Source: Streptococcus sp. oral taxon 431
GTDB lineage: Bacteria; Bacillota; Bacilli; Lactobacillales; Streptococcaceae
Length of the DNA: 64,000 bases
Direction: 5' to 3'
Assembly (NCBI RefSeq): GCF_001553685.1
Contig: NZ_CP014264.1
Coordinates: forward strand, 1,868,001 to 1,932,000
In this document: one piece after another, positions 43,631 through 54,400 of the stretch
Layout: each line of letters begins with the position of its first letter
Position numbering within the stretch: position 1 is the first letter of the stretch
Made by a program: the position numbers and the translations under genes
The notes under the pieces: model-generated
What the model was told of the DNA's origin: nothing
Databases searched by the model: none
Seen by the model: the letters and a program-made list of their open reading frames with translations, nothing else

Positions 43631-46600
43631 CTATTTTTCGTCTTCCTTCTTACGACGTCCAAGTGTTGCCAATCCTACAAGTCCTGCAACTACTCCGAGT
43701 ACAGTTGATCCTGCAGATGTAGTTTCACCAGTATTTGGAAGTTGTTCCTTAGCCGATGTTGGATCAGCTGGTTGTTCCGAAACCGGTTTACCTGATGTTG
43801 GATCTACAGGTTTATCTGGTGTTTCTTTAAGTTTGTATACATAGGTTACATTCTTATCGCCTTCGATAACCTTACCAGTTGTTGGGTCTGTTGACTTCAA
43901 GTGACCTTGATCATCTACTTCACCTACTGTGTAGTTACCAGCTGGGACCAATTCGTAAGTCTTACCGTCTTTTTCAATCTCTTGTGGACGGTTGTCTACA
44001 ACTGTGTCGTAGTCTTTGTCCACTGGTTGAGCATCTTCGTCGGTTACATCTGACTTGATGGTCTTACCTTCTGTATCAACGTAGTGGACATAAACGTTAC
44101 CCTTAGGCTCAGCTGGTGTTTCTTTAAGTTTGTATACATAGGTTACATTCTTATCACCTTCGATAACCTTACCAGTTGTTGGGTCTGTTGACTTCAAGTG
44201 ACCTTGATCATCTACTTCACCTACTGTGTAGTTACCAGCTGGGACCAATTCGTAAGTCTTACCGTCTTTTTCAATCTCTTGTGGACGGTTGTCTACAACT
44301 GTGTCGTAGTCTTTGTCCACTGGTTGAGCATCTTCGTCGGTTACATCTGACTTGATGGTCTTACCTTCTGTATCAACGTAGTGGACATAAACGTTACCCT
44401 TAGGCTCAGCTGGTGTTTCTTTAAGTTTGTATACATAGGTTACATTCTTATCACCTTCGATAACCTTACCAGTTGTTGGGTCTGTTGACTTCAAGTGACC
44501 TTGGTCATCTACTTCACCTACTGTGTAGTTACCAGCTGGGACCAATTCATAAGTCTTACCGTCTTTTTCAATCTCTTGTGGACGGTTGTCTACAACTGTG
44601 TCGTAGTCTTTGTCTACTGGTTGAGCATCTTCGTCGGTTACATCTGACTTGATTGTCTTACCTTCTGTATCAACGTAGTGGACATAAACGTTACCCTTAG
44701 GCTCAGCTGGTGTTTCTTTAAGTTTGTATACATATGTTACATTCTTATCACCTTCGATAACCTTACCAGTTGTTGGGTCTGTTGACTTCAAGTGACCTTG
44801 ATCATCTACTTCACCTACTGTGTAGTTACCAGCTGGGACCAATTCGTAAGTCTTACCGTCTTTTTCAATCTCTTGTGGACGGTTGTCTACAACTGTATCG
44901 TAGTCTTTGTCTACTGGTTGAGCATCTTCGTCGGTTACATCTGACTTGATTGTCTTGCCTTCCGTATCTACATAGTGGACATAAACGTTACCCTTAGGCT
45001 CAGCTGGTGTTTCTTTAAGTTTGTATACATAGGTTACATTCTTATTGCCTTCGATAACCTTACCAGTTGTTGGGTCTGTTGACTTCAAGTGACCTTGGTC
45101 ATCTACTTCACCTACTGTGTAGTTACCAGCTGGGACCAATTCATAAGTCTTACCGTCTTTTTCAATCTCTTGTGGACGGTTGTCTACAACTGTGTCGTAG
45201 TCTTTGTCTACTGGTTGAGCATCTTCGTCGGTTACATCTGACTTGATTGTCTTGCCTTCCGTATCTACATAGTGGACATAAACGTTACCCTTAGGCTCAG
45301 CTGGTGTTTCTTTAAGTTTGTATACATATGTTACGTTCTTATCTTGTTCAGCTACTTTACCTGTTGTGTCATCTGATGATGTAAGGTGACCTTGGTCATC
45401 TACTTCACCTACTGGGTAGTTACCGGCTGGTACCAATACATAAGTCTTACCATCTTTTTCGATTTCTTTTGGACGGTTGTCTACGACTGTATCGTAAGCT
45501 GAATCAACTGGTTCTTTATCCATATCCGTTACAGAAGCTTTAAGCTCATTGCCTTCTGTATCTTTATAGTGTACATAGACACTACCTTTTGGTTGAACTG
45601 GTTCTTCTTTAAGCTTGTAGATGTAAGTAACGTTCTTATCTTGTTCAGCTACTTTACCTGTTGTGTCATCTGATGATGTAAGGTGACCTTGGTCATCTAC
45701 TTCACCTACTGGGTAGTTACCGGCTGGTACCAATACATAAGTCTTACCATCTTTTTCGATTTCTTTTGGACGGTTGTCTACGACTGTATCGTAAGCTGAA
45801 TCAACTGGTTCTTTATCCATATCCGTTACAGAAGCTTTAAGCTCATTGCCTTCTGTATCTTTATAGTGTACATAGACACTACCTTTTGGTTGAACTGGTT
45901 CTTCTTTAAGCTTGTAGATGTAAGTAACGTTCTTATCTTGTTCAGCTACTTTACCTGTTGTGTCATCTGATGATGTAAGGTGACCTTGGTCATCTACTTC
46001 ACCTACTGTGTAGTTACCAGCTGGGACCAATTCATAAGTCTTGCCTTCGAATTCAATCTCTTGTGGACGGTTGTCTACAACTGTGTCGTAGTCTTTGTCT
46101 ACTGGTTGAGCATCTTCGTCGGTTACATCTGACTTGATTGTCTTACCTTCTGTATCAACGTAGTGTACATAAACATTACCCTTAGGTTCAGCTGGTGTTT
46201 CTTTAAGTTTGTATACATATGTTACATTCTTATTGCCTTCGATAACCTTACCAGTTGTTGGGTCTGTTGACTTCAAGTGACCTTGGTCATCTACTTCACC
46301 TACTGTGTAGTTACTAGCTGGGACCAATTCATAAGTCTTGCCTTCGAATTCAATCTCTTGTGGACGGTTGTCTACAACTGTGTCGTAGTCTTTGTCTACT
46401 GGTTGAGCATCTTCGTCGGTTACATCTGACTTGATTGTCTTGCCTTCCGTATCTACATAGTGGACATAAACGTTACCCTTAGGCTCAGCTGGTGTTTCTT
46501 TAAGTTTGTATACATATGTTACATTCTTATTGCCTTCGATAACCTTACCAGTTGTTGGGTCTGTTGACTTCAAGTGACCTTGGTCATCTACTTCACCTAC

Positions 46601-49600
46601 TGTGTAGTTACCAGCTGGGACCAATTCATAAGTCTTACCGTCTTTTTCAATCTCTTGTGGACGGTTGTCTACAACTGTGTCGTAGTCTTTGTCTACTGGT
46701 TGAGCATCTTCGTCGGTTACATCTGACTTGATTGTCTTGCCTTCCGTATCTACATAGTGGACATAAACGTTACCATTAGGCTCAGCTGGTGTTTCTTTAA
46801 GTTTGTATACATATGTTACATTCTTATTGCCTTCGATAACCTTACCAGTTGTTGGGTCTGTTGACTTCAAGTGACCTTGGTCATCTACTTCACCTACTGT
46901 GTAGTTACCAGCTGGGACCAATTCATAAGTCTTGCCTTCGAATTCAATTTCTTGTGGACGGTTGTCTACAACTGTGTCGTAGTCTTTGTCTACTGGTTGA
47001 GCATCTTCGTCGGTTACATCTGACTTGATTGTCTTGCCTTCCGTATCTACATAGTGGACATAGACATTACCATTCACTTCTTTATAAACATAAGTGATAG
47101 TTGATTTTGGTTTAGTAACCTTACCTGTAACTGGGTCAGACTTTTCAAGGTGTCCATTCTCATCAACCTTACCTACAGGATAATCACCCTTCGGTACGAT
47201 CTTATAGGCCTTACCATCTTCTGCCTTGATAAAGTTAGGTTTTTCACCTTCCTCAGTAGTGTCATATGGTGTATCATATGGTGAGTTTGGAGTGTCTTGA
47301 CGAGGTTTTTGAATCTCTTTACCCTTCTCATCCACATAAGTGATAACAACTTCACCTTTTGGTTTTTCTTTCAACTTGTAGACATAAGTGACATTCTTAT
47401 TGCCTTCGATAACCTTACCAGTTGTTGGATCTGTTGTTTTAAGGTGACCTTGGTCATCTACTTCACCGGCTGTGTAAGTACCAGCTGGAACCAATTCGTA
47501 AGTCTTGCCTTCGAATTCAATCTCTTGTGGACGGTTGTCTACAACTGTGTCATAGTCTTTGTCTACTGGTTGAGCTTTTTCATCAGTAACATCGTCCTTG
47601 ATTGTCTTACCTTCTGTATCAACGTAGTGTACATAGACATTACCATTCACTTCTTTATAAACATAAGTGATAGTTGATTTTGGTTTAGTAACCTTACCTG
47701 TAACTGGGTCAGACTTTTCAAGGTGTCCATTCTCATCAACCTTACCTACAGGATAATCACCCTTCGGTACGATCTTATATGTCTTACCATCTTCTGCCTT
47801 GATGAAGTTAGGTTTTTCACCTTCCTCAGTAGTGTCATATGGTGTGTCATATGGTGAATTTGGAGTGTCTTGACGAGGTTTTTGAATCTCTTTACCCTTC
47901 TCATCCACATAAGTGATAACAACTTCACCTTTTGGTTTTTCTTTCAACTTGTAGACATAAGTGACATTCTTATTGCCTTCGATAACCTTACCAGTTGTTG
48001 GATCTGTTGTTTTAAGGTGACCTTGGTCATCTACTTCACCGGCTGTGTAAGTACCAGCTGGAACCAATTCGTAAGTCTTGCCTTCGAATTCAATCTCTTG
48101 TGGACGGTTGTCTACAACTGTGTCGTAGTCTTTGTCTACTGGTTGAGCTTTTTCATCAGTAACATCGTCCTTGATTGTCTTACCTTCTGTATCAACGTAG
48201 TGTACATAGACATTACCATTCACTTCTTTATAAACATAAGTGATAGTTGATTTTGGTTTAGTAACCTTACCTGTAACTGGGGCAGACTTTTCAAGGTGTC
48301 CATTCTCATCAACCTTACCTACAGGATAATCACCCTTCGGTACGATCTTATATGTCTTACCATCTTCTGCCTTGATGAAGTTAGGTTTTTCACCTTCCTC
48401 AGTAGTGTCATATGGTGTGTCATATGGTGAATTTGGAGTGTCTTGACGAGGTTTTTGAATCTCTTTACCATTTTCATCTACATAAGTGATAACAACTTCA
48501 CCTTCTTTAAGTTTGTAGATGTAAGTTACATTCTTATCCTCTTTAGCAACTGCACCTGTTGTTGGATCTGATGATGTAAGATGTCCTTGGTCATCAACTT
48601 CACCTACTGTGTAGTTACCAGCTGGGACTAACTCGTAAGTCTTACCTTCGAATGTAATCTCGTTCGGACGATTGTCTACAACTGTATCGTAGACCTTATT
48701 AACTGGTTGATCTTTTTCATCGGTTACATCTGGCTTAATAGTCTTACCTTCTGTATCTTGATAATGAACGTAGACATTACCTTTAACATCTGATTTGCGG
48801 TAATAGTGAGTTACATTCGTAGAAATTTCTTTGACTGTTGGAAGAGAATAGTTATTAAAGAATGATGGATAGCCTGAAGCTTTATCTCCTGGTGTATTTC
48901 CACCAATGATGTTAGATGTATTATTTCGAACTGGATCAACATCAACTGAGAACTGCGGTGAAGCGGTAAAGGCATCTCCAGTGGCTTTATTGAACCAACC
49001 ACTCAAACGCGCATTTCCATTCCCACCATCAGTATAAGTTTCTACTTTAAGATGGTATTGTCCATCCTTACTATCAACAAATCCAACTGAGTGAGTTGCA
49101 TCTTTTGTTCCAGCAGGTGTTGGTTTCTCTCCTGGCTTAACAGGATCTGAGGTATATACCAATGTATAATTACTTAAATCAGGGGTGTTAACATCAGTTG
49201 CTGGGTTGTAAGATGAAACTTTTGACGGATCTAAGACATATAACTTAACAACTGAGGTCCCGTCTGTCGCTATTTGTTCAACAATACGTTTCACGTAGTA
49301 ATGAGCGCGCCCACCTTGAAGTTCCAGGTACTTAGCTCCAACACCACCTAAGAAACCGCTCATATCTTTTTCAGCATCCGTACGTACGAACTCGTAGCCT
49401 TCAAATGAACGCGGATTAGATGCCTTGTAGGCTTGGCTTTCAATGCCGGTTTGACTATATGAAGCTAATTCTTCATTAGTTCCCTCAACTTTATAATAGG
49501 TCGTATGAGTGATTTTTTCACGAGGAATTTTTGTTTGAACGTTTGGTTTTGTTGATCCTTCATTTCCAGGTTTTGCTAAATCAAGAACTTGAAGAATATG

Positions 49601-50839
49601 ATGTTTATATTTGTCATCCGCTTTTGGACCAGCATCTCGGTTATTTGTCCATGTCCCAAGAATCTGCGCATACTCTTTAAGCGTATAATCAAATTGAGGT
49701 GCATAAGTTGGATTTGCTTGCACCAAAGTTTTAAATTGGTAAGTTGAGTTAGCAGTCATATCCAACGCTTCTACTTCTTTACCAGTAGCTTTTTCTACCA
49801 AACGAGCATGAACTTTTGGAGCTTCTGTAGTCCCCGTAGTAGCACGGTCTACTGAGAACGTTACATAGTAACCACCATTGCTATAGGTCACCCCACCTTG
49901 ATTTGCAGATCCTGCCCAGTTTTGAAGATCCCAGATTGAATAAGTATAACGGTCTGCATTTGGATCTAATTTATAATTTGCATTGTTCCATGCTGGGTCT
50001 TCAATTGAAGCACCGTTTGGTTGATCCATTGTTGGAGAAACAGATGGAGCTGTTAGAGTATTTGAGGTTGAAAGAGCATCCAACTGTGCAGAGACTACTG
50101 GTGATCCGTTAACAGTAGTGTTTCCTTCAAAACCTGCCACTGTTAAGACTGCCATCAGCTCATCCACTGACTTGCTCAAACGTGCACGTTGATCTGCATA
50201 AGCTTGAGCAGTTGCATTGGCCAAACTAGTGCTTGCAGACAATTCTGATTGAAGGTTAGCAACAGCCGCATGGATCGCTGCTTTTTGATCTGCATCTTGA
50301 TGGTTTGATGCGTATTTTTCAGCGATGTTAATCAACAAAGCTGCTTCAGAAGCATTTTGTTCCAAGATTGCTTTGTCTTCAGACACAGGAGCATCTGCAA
50401 CTAGTTCAGATGAAACCACTGTATCTTCTTTTGTTTCAGTAGCAGATTCATTTAGAGTTGCTGATTGGTCCGTAGAACCTTGCTCACTCAATGATTCTGA
50501 CTCTGTTGTAACTGCAGGTGCACTAACCAAAGCTGATGCAGTTGTTGCATCTTTTCCTAGTTCATCTGCATGACCAGTATGTACAAGCGATGTCGCACTA
50601 AGAACAGCTGCGGCCACGACGATCCCTTTTAAGAATACTCGACTTGTCAGTCCCTTTTCTGACACCGCATCTTCATGCACTTCGGCTACAATAGTCTCTT
50701 CTACTTGACCACGAATCACTTTTAGAAGCCCAAAGTTCGAAGTAGATGCGCGCAACCAATTCTTACCCGACTTAATCAATTTGAACCGAGTCACACGATC
50801 GGTTTCACGGAATTCACCGTTTGAACGTTTAAAAAACAT
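43631..50839 (-). CDS. Giant MucBP-repeat LPXTG surface protein with accessory-Sec type signal peptide
   Basis: 2402 residues from ATG 50839 (AAAAGGAG before it). The N-terminus MFFKRSNGEF...RFKLIKSGKNWLRA is the KxYKxGKxW-type signal seen on serine-rich repeat adhesins exported by SecA2/SecY2. A Ser/Thr-rich helical region (about 90-280) and a large non-repeat domain (about 280-680) precede 17 MucBP-like repeats: 14 of about 100 residues (GNVYVHYVDTEGKTIK...) and three of about 90 residues (VVITYVDENGKEIQKP...) alternating near the N-terminal side. It ends with a Pro-rich stretch, LPNTG, hydrophobic segment and RRKKEDEK. MucBP domains bind mucin glycoproteins, so this is a predicted mucin adhesin. 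Confidence 0.93.
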   Translation of the reverse strand: MFFKRSNGEFRETDRVTRFKLIKSGKNWLRASTSNFGLLKVIRGQVEETIVAEVHEDAVSEKGLTSRVFLKGIVVAAAVLSATSLVHTGHADELGKDATTASALVSAPAVTTESESLSEQGSTDQSATLNESATETKEDTVVSSELVADAPVSEDKAILEQNASEAALLINIAEKYASNHQDADQKAAIHAAVANLQSELSASTSLANATAQAYADQRARLSKSVDELMAVLTVAGFEGNTTVNGSPVVSAQLDALSTSNTLTAPSVSPTMDQPNGASIEDPAWNNANYKLDPNADRYTYSIWDLQNWAGSANQGGVTYSNGGYYVTFSVDRATTGTTEAPKVHARLVEKATGKEVEALDMTANSTYQFKTLVQANPTYAPQFDYTLKEYAQILGTWTNNRDAGPKADDKYKHHILQVLDLAKPGNEGSTKPNVQTKIPREKITHTTYYKVEGTNEELASYSQTGIESQAYKASNPRSFEGYEFVRTDAEKDMSGFLGGVGAKYLELQGGRAHYYVKRIVEQIATDGTSVVKLYVLDPSKVSSYNPATDVNTPDLSNYTLVYTSDPVKPGEKPTPAGTKDATHSVGFVDSKDGQYHLKVETYTDGGNGNARLSGWFNKATGDAFTASPQFSVDVDPVRNNTSNIIGGNTPGDKASGYPSFFNNYSLPTVKEISTNVTHYYRKSDVKGNVYVHYQDTEGKTIKPDVTDEKDQPVNKVYDTVVDNRPNEITFEGKTYELVPAGNYTVGEVDDQGHLTSSDPTTGAVAKEDKNVTYIYKLKEGEVVITYVDENGKEIQKPRQDTPNSPYDTPYDTTEEGEKPNFIKAEDGKTYKIVPKGDYPVGKVDENGHLEKSAPVTGKVTKPKSTITYVYKEVNGNVYVHYVDTEGKTIKDDVTDEKAQPVDKDYDTVVDNRPQEIEFEGKTYELVPAGTYTAGEVDDQGHLKTTDPTTGKVIEGNKNVTYVYKLKEKPKGEVVITYVDEKGKEIQKPRQDTPNSPYDTPYDTTEEGEKPNFIKAEDGKTYKIVPKGDYPVGKVDENGHLEKSDPVTGKVTKPKSTITYVYKEVNGNVYVHYVDTEGKTIKDDVTDEKAQPVDKDYDTVVDNRPQEIEFEGKTYELVPAGTYTAGEVDDQGHLKTTDPTTGKVIEGNKNVTYVYKLKEKPKGEVVITYVDEKGKEIQKPRQDTPNSPYDTPYDTTEEGEKPNFIKAEDGKAYKIVPKGDYPVGKVDENGHLEKSDPVTGKVTKPKSTITYVYKEVNGNVYVHYVDTEGKTIKSDVTDEDAQPVDKDYDTVVDNRPQEIEFEGKTYELVPAGNYTVGEVDDQGHLKSTDPTTGKVIEGNKNVTYVYKLKETPAEPNGNVYVHYVDTEGKTIKSDVTDEDAQPVDKDYDTVVDNRPQEIEKDGKTYELVPAGNYTVGEVDDQGHLKSTDPTTGKVIEGNKNVTYVYKLKETPAEPKGNVYVHYVDTEGKTIKSDVTDEDAQPVDKDYDTVVDNRPQEIEFEGKTYELVPASNYTVGEVDDQGHLKSTDPTTGKVIEGNKNVTYVYKLKETPAEPKGNVYVHYVDTEGKTIKSDVTDEDAQPVDKDYDTVVDNRPQEIEFEGKTYELVPAGNYTVGEVDDQGHLTSSDDTTGKVAEQDKNVTYIYKLKEEPVQPKGSVYVHYKDTEGNELKASVTDMDKEPVDSAYDTVVDNRPKEIEKDGKTYVLVPAGNYPVGEVDDQGHLTSSDDTTGKVAEQDKNVTYIYKLKEEPVQPKGSVYVHYKDTEGNELKASVTDMDKEPVDSAYDTVVDNRPKEIEKDGKTYVLVPAGNYPVGEVDDQGHLTSSDDTTGKVAEQDKNVTYVYKLKETPAEPKGNVYVHYVDTEGKTIKSDVTDEDAQPVDKDYDTVVDNRPQEIEKDGKTYELVPAGNYTVGEVDDQGHLKSTDPTTGKVIEGNKNVTYVYKLKETPAEPKGNVYVHYVDTEGKTIKSDVTDEDAQPVDKDYDTVVDNRPQEIEKDGKTYELVPAGNYTVGEVDDQGHLKSTDPTTGKVIEGDKNVTYVYKLKETPAEPKGNVYVHYVDTEGKTIKSDVTDEDAQPVDKDYDTVVDNRPQEIEKDGKTYELVPAGNYTVGEVDDQGHLKSTDPTTGKVIEGDKNVTYVYKLKETPAEPKGNVYVHYVDTEGKTIKSDVTDEDAQPVDKDYDTVVDNRPQEIEKDGKTYELVPAGNYTVGEVDDQGHLKSTDPTTGKVIEGDKNVTYVYKLKETPAEPKGNVYVHYVDTEGKTIKSDVTDEDAQPVDKDYDTVVDNRPQEIEKDGKTYELVPAGNYTVGEVDDQGHLKSTDPTTGKVIEGDKNVTYVYKLKETPDKPVDPTSGKPVSEQPADPTSAKEQLPNTGETTSAGSTVLGVVAGLVGLATLGRRKKEDEK
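43815..48785 (-). repeat. Tandem MucBP repeat tract
   Basis: About 5 kb of coding repeats. Near the C-terminal end units of about 300 bp are almost identical at DNA level; further up, a composite of about 573 bp (one long plus one short MucBP unit) is repeated. Between 45.3 and 45.96 kb two units are of a divergent type (GSVYVHYKDTEGNELKASV). Confidence 0.95.
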
Positions 50840-51302
50840 TGCAGTCTCCTTTTTATTATTATCCACTTTCATTATACATTATTAGTAGACAAAAGCAAGC
50901 AATTTGACCTTAAACCACTTAAATACTATAAAACGGATAAGTTCGGCACGAAAGCTATAAAATACTAACTTTTCAAGGTCATGAAAAATTGTAAAAGTGG
51001 ACACTAGTGTACAAGGATAATCACTCTTTTAAACACTTGTCCCATACTGTACCAAGCATAAACGTGAACTGGATTGTATAGTAGAAAATGCAATTCAATC
51101 CTTCTAGAATCTGTTTTAAAAGCTTAAACATGCATAACTAGCAGTCTGTGAACAGTTTGTTTGCTCTTAAAAATCAGCAGTTTGAGTTTAAGCTTTCTAG
51201 AAGATTTACACCCATGTGAAACTTACCTACATCACTAAGAAGCAAATGGCTAGCACTCTCAACCTTGACCAAATGCTTGCTCATCACAATTGACAAAGAG
51301 CC
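50840..51302. other. Gene-free spacer between the two giant surface protein genes
   Basis: No ORF is supported. A TATAAT box on the minus strand at about 50870-50875 probably serves the MucBP protein gene. The rest (to 51302) shows no structure I can name. Confidence 0.5.
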
Positions 51303-51360
51303 AAAAAAGCGAACAAGACGGAATTCTGACTCTCAGAAAACTCATTTTGTTCGCTTTTTA
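51303..51360 (-). terminator. Terminator of the protease-fucosidase gene, second copy of the repeated family
   Basis: On the minus strand AAAAAGCGAACA...TGTTCGCTTTTTT encloses an inner TTCTGA/TCAGAA stem. It shares GAACAAGAC, ATTCTGA and CAGAAAACT with the glmS terminator at 2321. Confidence 0.8.
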
Positions 51361-51488
51361 TAATTGAGATTAGTTATTGGTTTCAATCTCTAAAGTTTGG
51401 ACAGTTATTACAGTAGTTTTTTAATATTCTGCAATAATTTCCACAAAATCTATACTTCCTCAACAGTATTTCTTGAGTTTGACAGATT

Positions 51489-54400
51489 CTATTCGTCTTC
51501 TTTTTTCTTTCCAATGGCAGCCAGTCCAAGAAGTGCTCCTACAGCTCCCAAACTTGCAAGAGTAGCCGTTTCTTTAGCGCCTGTTTCAGGGAGACCATTT
51601 TGACGATTTGCAGGTGCTTGATAAGTCTTATCTGGTGATATAGCCTGAGCTACACGCGACTGTTCTTCCTTGTGTTCGGCAATCTCCTGAATAGCTGCTC
51701 CAGAACCATTTACACCACCAGTAAATCCTGGTACTTGATGAATAGGTGCTTGTCCACCAGGAACTCCTCCTTCAAAGTTTGAAACTCTGTGGACAGCTGC
51801 TTCCAAACCATTTACACCACCAGTAAACTCTGGTACTTCATGGATAGCTGCTCCAGAACCAGTCACACTACCGGTAAACTCTGGTACTTCATGGATAGCT
51901 GCTTCCAAACCATTTACGCCACCAGTAAACTCTGGTACTTCATGGATAGCTGCCTCTGTTTTACCTGATTCTTCTTTCTTAGTTCCGACTAGCACAATCT
52001 CATCTTGCGCCACTTCAACAACTTCATGCAGTTTTTCAATACGGCTTCCATCTGGTGCTACTTCTGTTAAGATACGTTCCTTGCCTGCGCGACCTACCTG
52101 AGTTACACGAGTTTCACCTTCTGGCAGAGTTGGATCTTCTTGTTTAACTGTCTTGAAGTTGGTAGCTTCTTCTACTACCTCAAGGCTTGGTTGAGTAAAG
52201 CTCAATTCTTTAACACCTTCAGTCGGAAGATTTGAATGTTTTGCTTCCTCTTTCGGAGTCGCTTGGAGTTGATTGATAGAAGTTAGAGCTGCTTGCAAGG
52301 CTTTGTCTACCGCATCCTGAGTCTTAGCTGCCTCAATAGCAGTAATAGCTTGCTCGGATAACTTAACTAGTTTCTTCTTAGCTTCTTTATCGTTGCCTAG
52401 TTCCTTGCTCTTGTTTTGAATAGCCTCTGCCAAGCTTGCCATAGCCTTATCGTAGTCAATCTTAGACTCTTCTGGTTGAGCTGGCTCCTCTGGTTTTGGT
52501 TCCTCTTTCGGAGTCGCTTGAAGTTGGTTGATAGAAGTTAGAGCTGCTTGCAAAGCTTTATCTACTGCATCCTGAGTCTTAGCTGCTTCGATAGCAGTGA
52601 GAGCTTGCTCGGATAACTCGACTAGTTTCTTCTTAGCTTCCTTATCATCACCTAGTTCTTTAGTCTTGTTTTGAATAGCCTCTGCCAAGCTTGCCATAGC
52701 CTTATCGTAGTCAATCTTAGACTCTTCTGGTTGAGCTGGCTGCTCTGGTTTTGGTTCCTCTTTTGGAGTCGCTTGAAGTTGGTTGATAGAAGTTAGAGCT
52801 GCTTGCAAGGCTTTGTCTACCGCATCCTGAGTCTTAGCTGCCTCAATAGCAGTAAGAGCTTGCTCGGATAACTCGACTAGTTTCTTCTTAGCTTCCTTAT
52901 CATCACCTAGTTCTTTAGTCTTGTTTTGAATAGCCTCTGCCAAGCTTGCCATAGCCTTATCATAGTTAGGCTCTTCTGGTTGGGCTGGAGTTTCTTCTAC
53001 ACCGTAGTTCTCTTCCTTATCAAGGATCGTTTGCAAGGCTGTAGCTGTTTTCAGAACTTCTTGTGCATTTGCAGAACTTGCTGAAAGTTGCTCTGATAAT
53101 TTGTCCAAGTTTGACTTGAAGGCTTGACGCGCCTCTGGAGTGTTCTTCAAACTTGTTTGATCAAATTTATCCAATTCATTCTTCCAGTTTTTCATAGCTT
53201 GAAGCAACTCTTCTTTGGTATAAAGAGCACTATCTTCTCCATGAGTGATAAACTGGTCAACTTGGATACCAATGTTTCTTGTAGTATCATTACGTTTTGG
53301 ATCCAATTGCAAGGTTACAGCATGCCAACCTTCTTCGAGTCCTGTTAAACGAACGAGAGTCTGATTACCTTGACGTGTGGCAGCTGTACCACTGAAGTAC
53401 TTCTTACCGTTGTATTCAGACGCATTACCTAGGCCATCTTGATACTCGACTCTTCTACCATCTAACGTCACCTTGTAGATACCATGTCCTGGATCCACAT
53501 ATCCTTTGATCTCAAGACCTGTTCCGTAGAAGTAGGCTGTTACGCTGGCATTTTTCTTCTGCTCTTCTGTCAAACGTCCAAACGATGCCCATGATTCTGT
53601 ATTTTGGTATTTATCAGCTGAGTTCGTTTCATGGTGCCAACCTGGACTATAGTCAAGTTGACTTGCCTGATCATCATGACTGACTTGATCTTTTTGAAGC
53701 AATTCAGCTTTCATCACTCGAATTGTTGCTTCTGAAGCAAAGCCAAGCAATGCTTCGTCTGAAGCACTCGTCATTTTCACTTTGAAGTCAAAGATAGAGT
53801 CAGCTTGCTCCGTAAAGTCAATTGTCGGAATGGTCAACGTTTTTTCTGTTTCACCATCTTGGAAGGTCAAATCAGCTGTTGTATCCTTATAAACTTTACC
53901 ATGAACCCCTGTTCCTGGTTCAGTCACGACATGAACTGTTGCAGCTCCTTTGCTACCACCAACACGTTTAATGGTTACAGTAACTGGTTGGCCTTTTTGA
54001 ACTTCATAGCTTGTTTCTTTCAACTCAAACATACCTTTACCAGCATTATTGAGCGTGTAGATACCTTCAGTTGCAATAGCTTTTCCAGTTTTGTTAACGA
54101 GTTTGATGGTATGTTCACCTGGAGCCAAGTCATCTGTTTCATAAACCATCTGGCTACGTTTACGAGCTGCATTATTAGTTTGTACGTCTGCAACCTTTTG
54201 ACCATCCACATAAACTGACATTTCACCATGATTTGGATCCACTGTAGATACGACATAAGCCTTAGTTCCATTGAAACGGTAGGTTACGCTAGCATCTTTT
54301 TGATTGGTCCACATGGATGTTCCACGAACGCCTTCAGATTCGTCATACCAGGTTGTATTTGCTTTGTCAGCTGTTGTGTTTGAATGGTAATCCAAGCCTA

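Noticed and set aside
47297..48250. Two nearly identical 126-codon antisense frames
   Set aside because: They are mirror frames of the MucBP repeats; their similarity follows from the repeat, and no ribosome binding site or promoter supports them.
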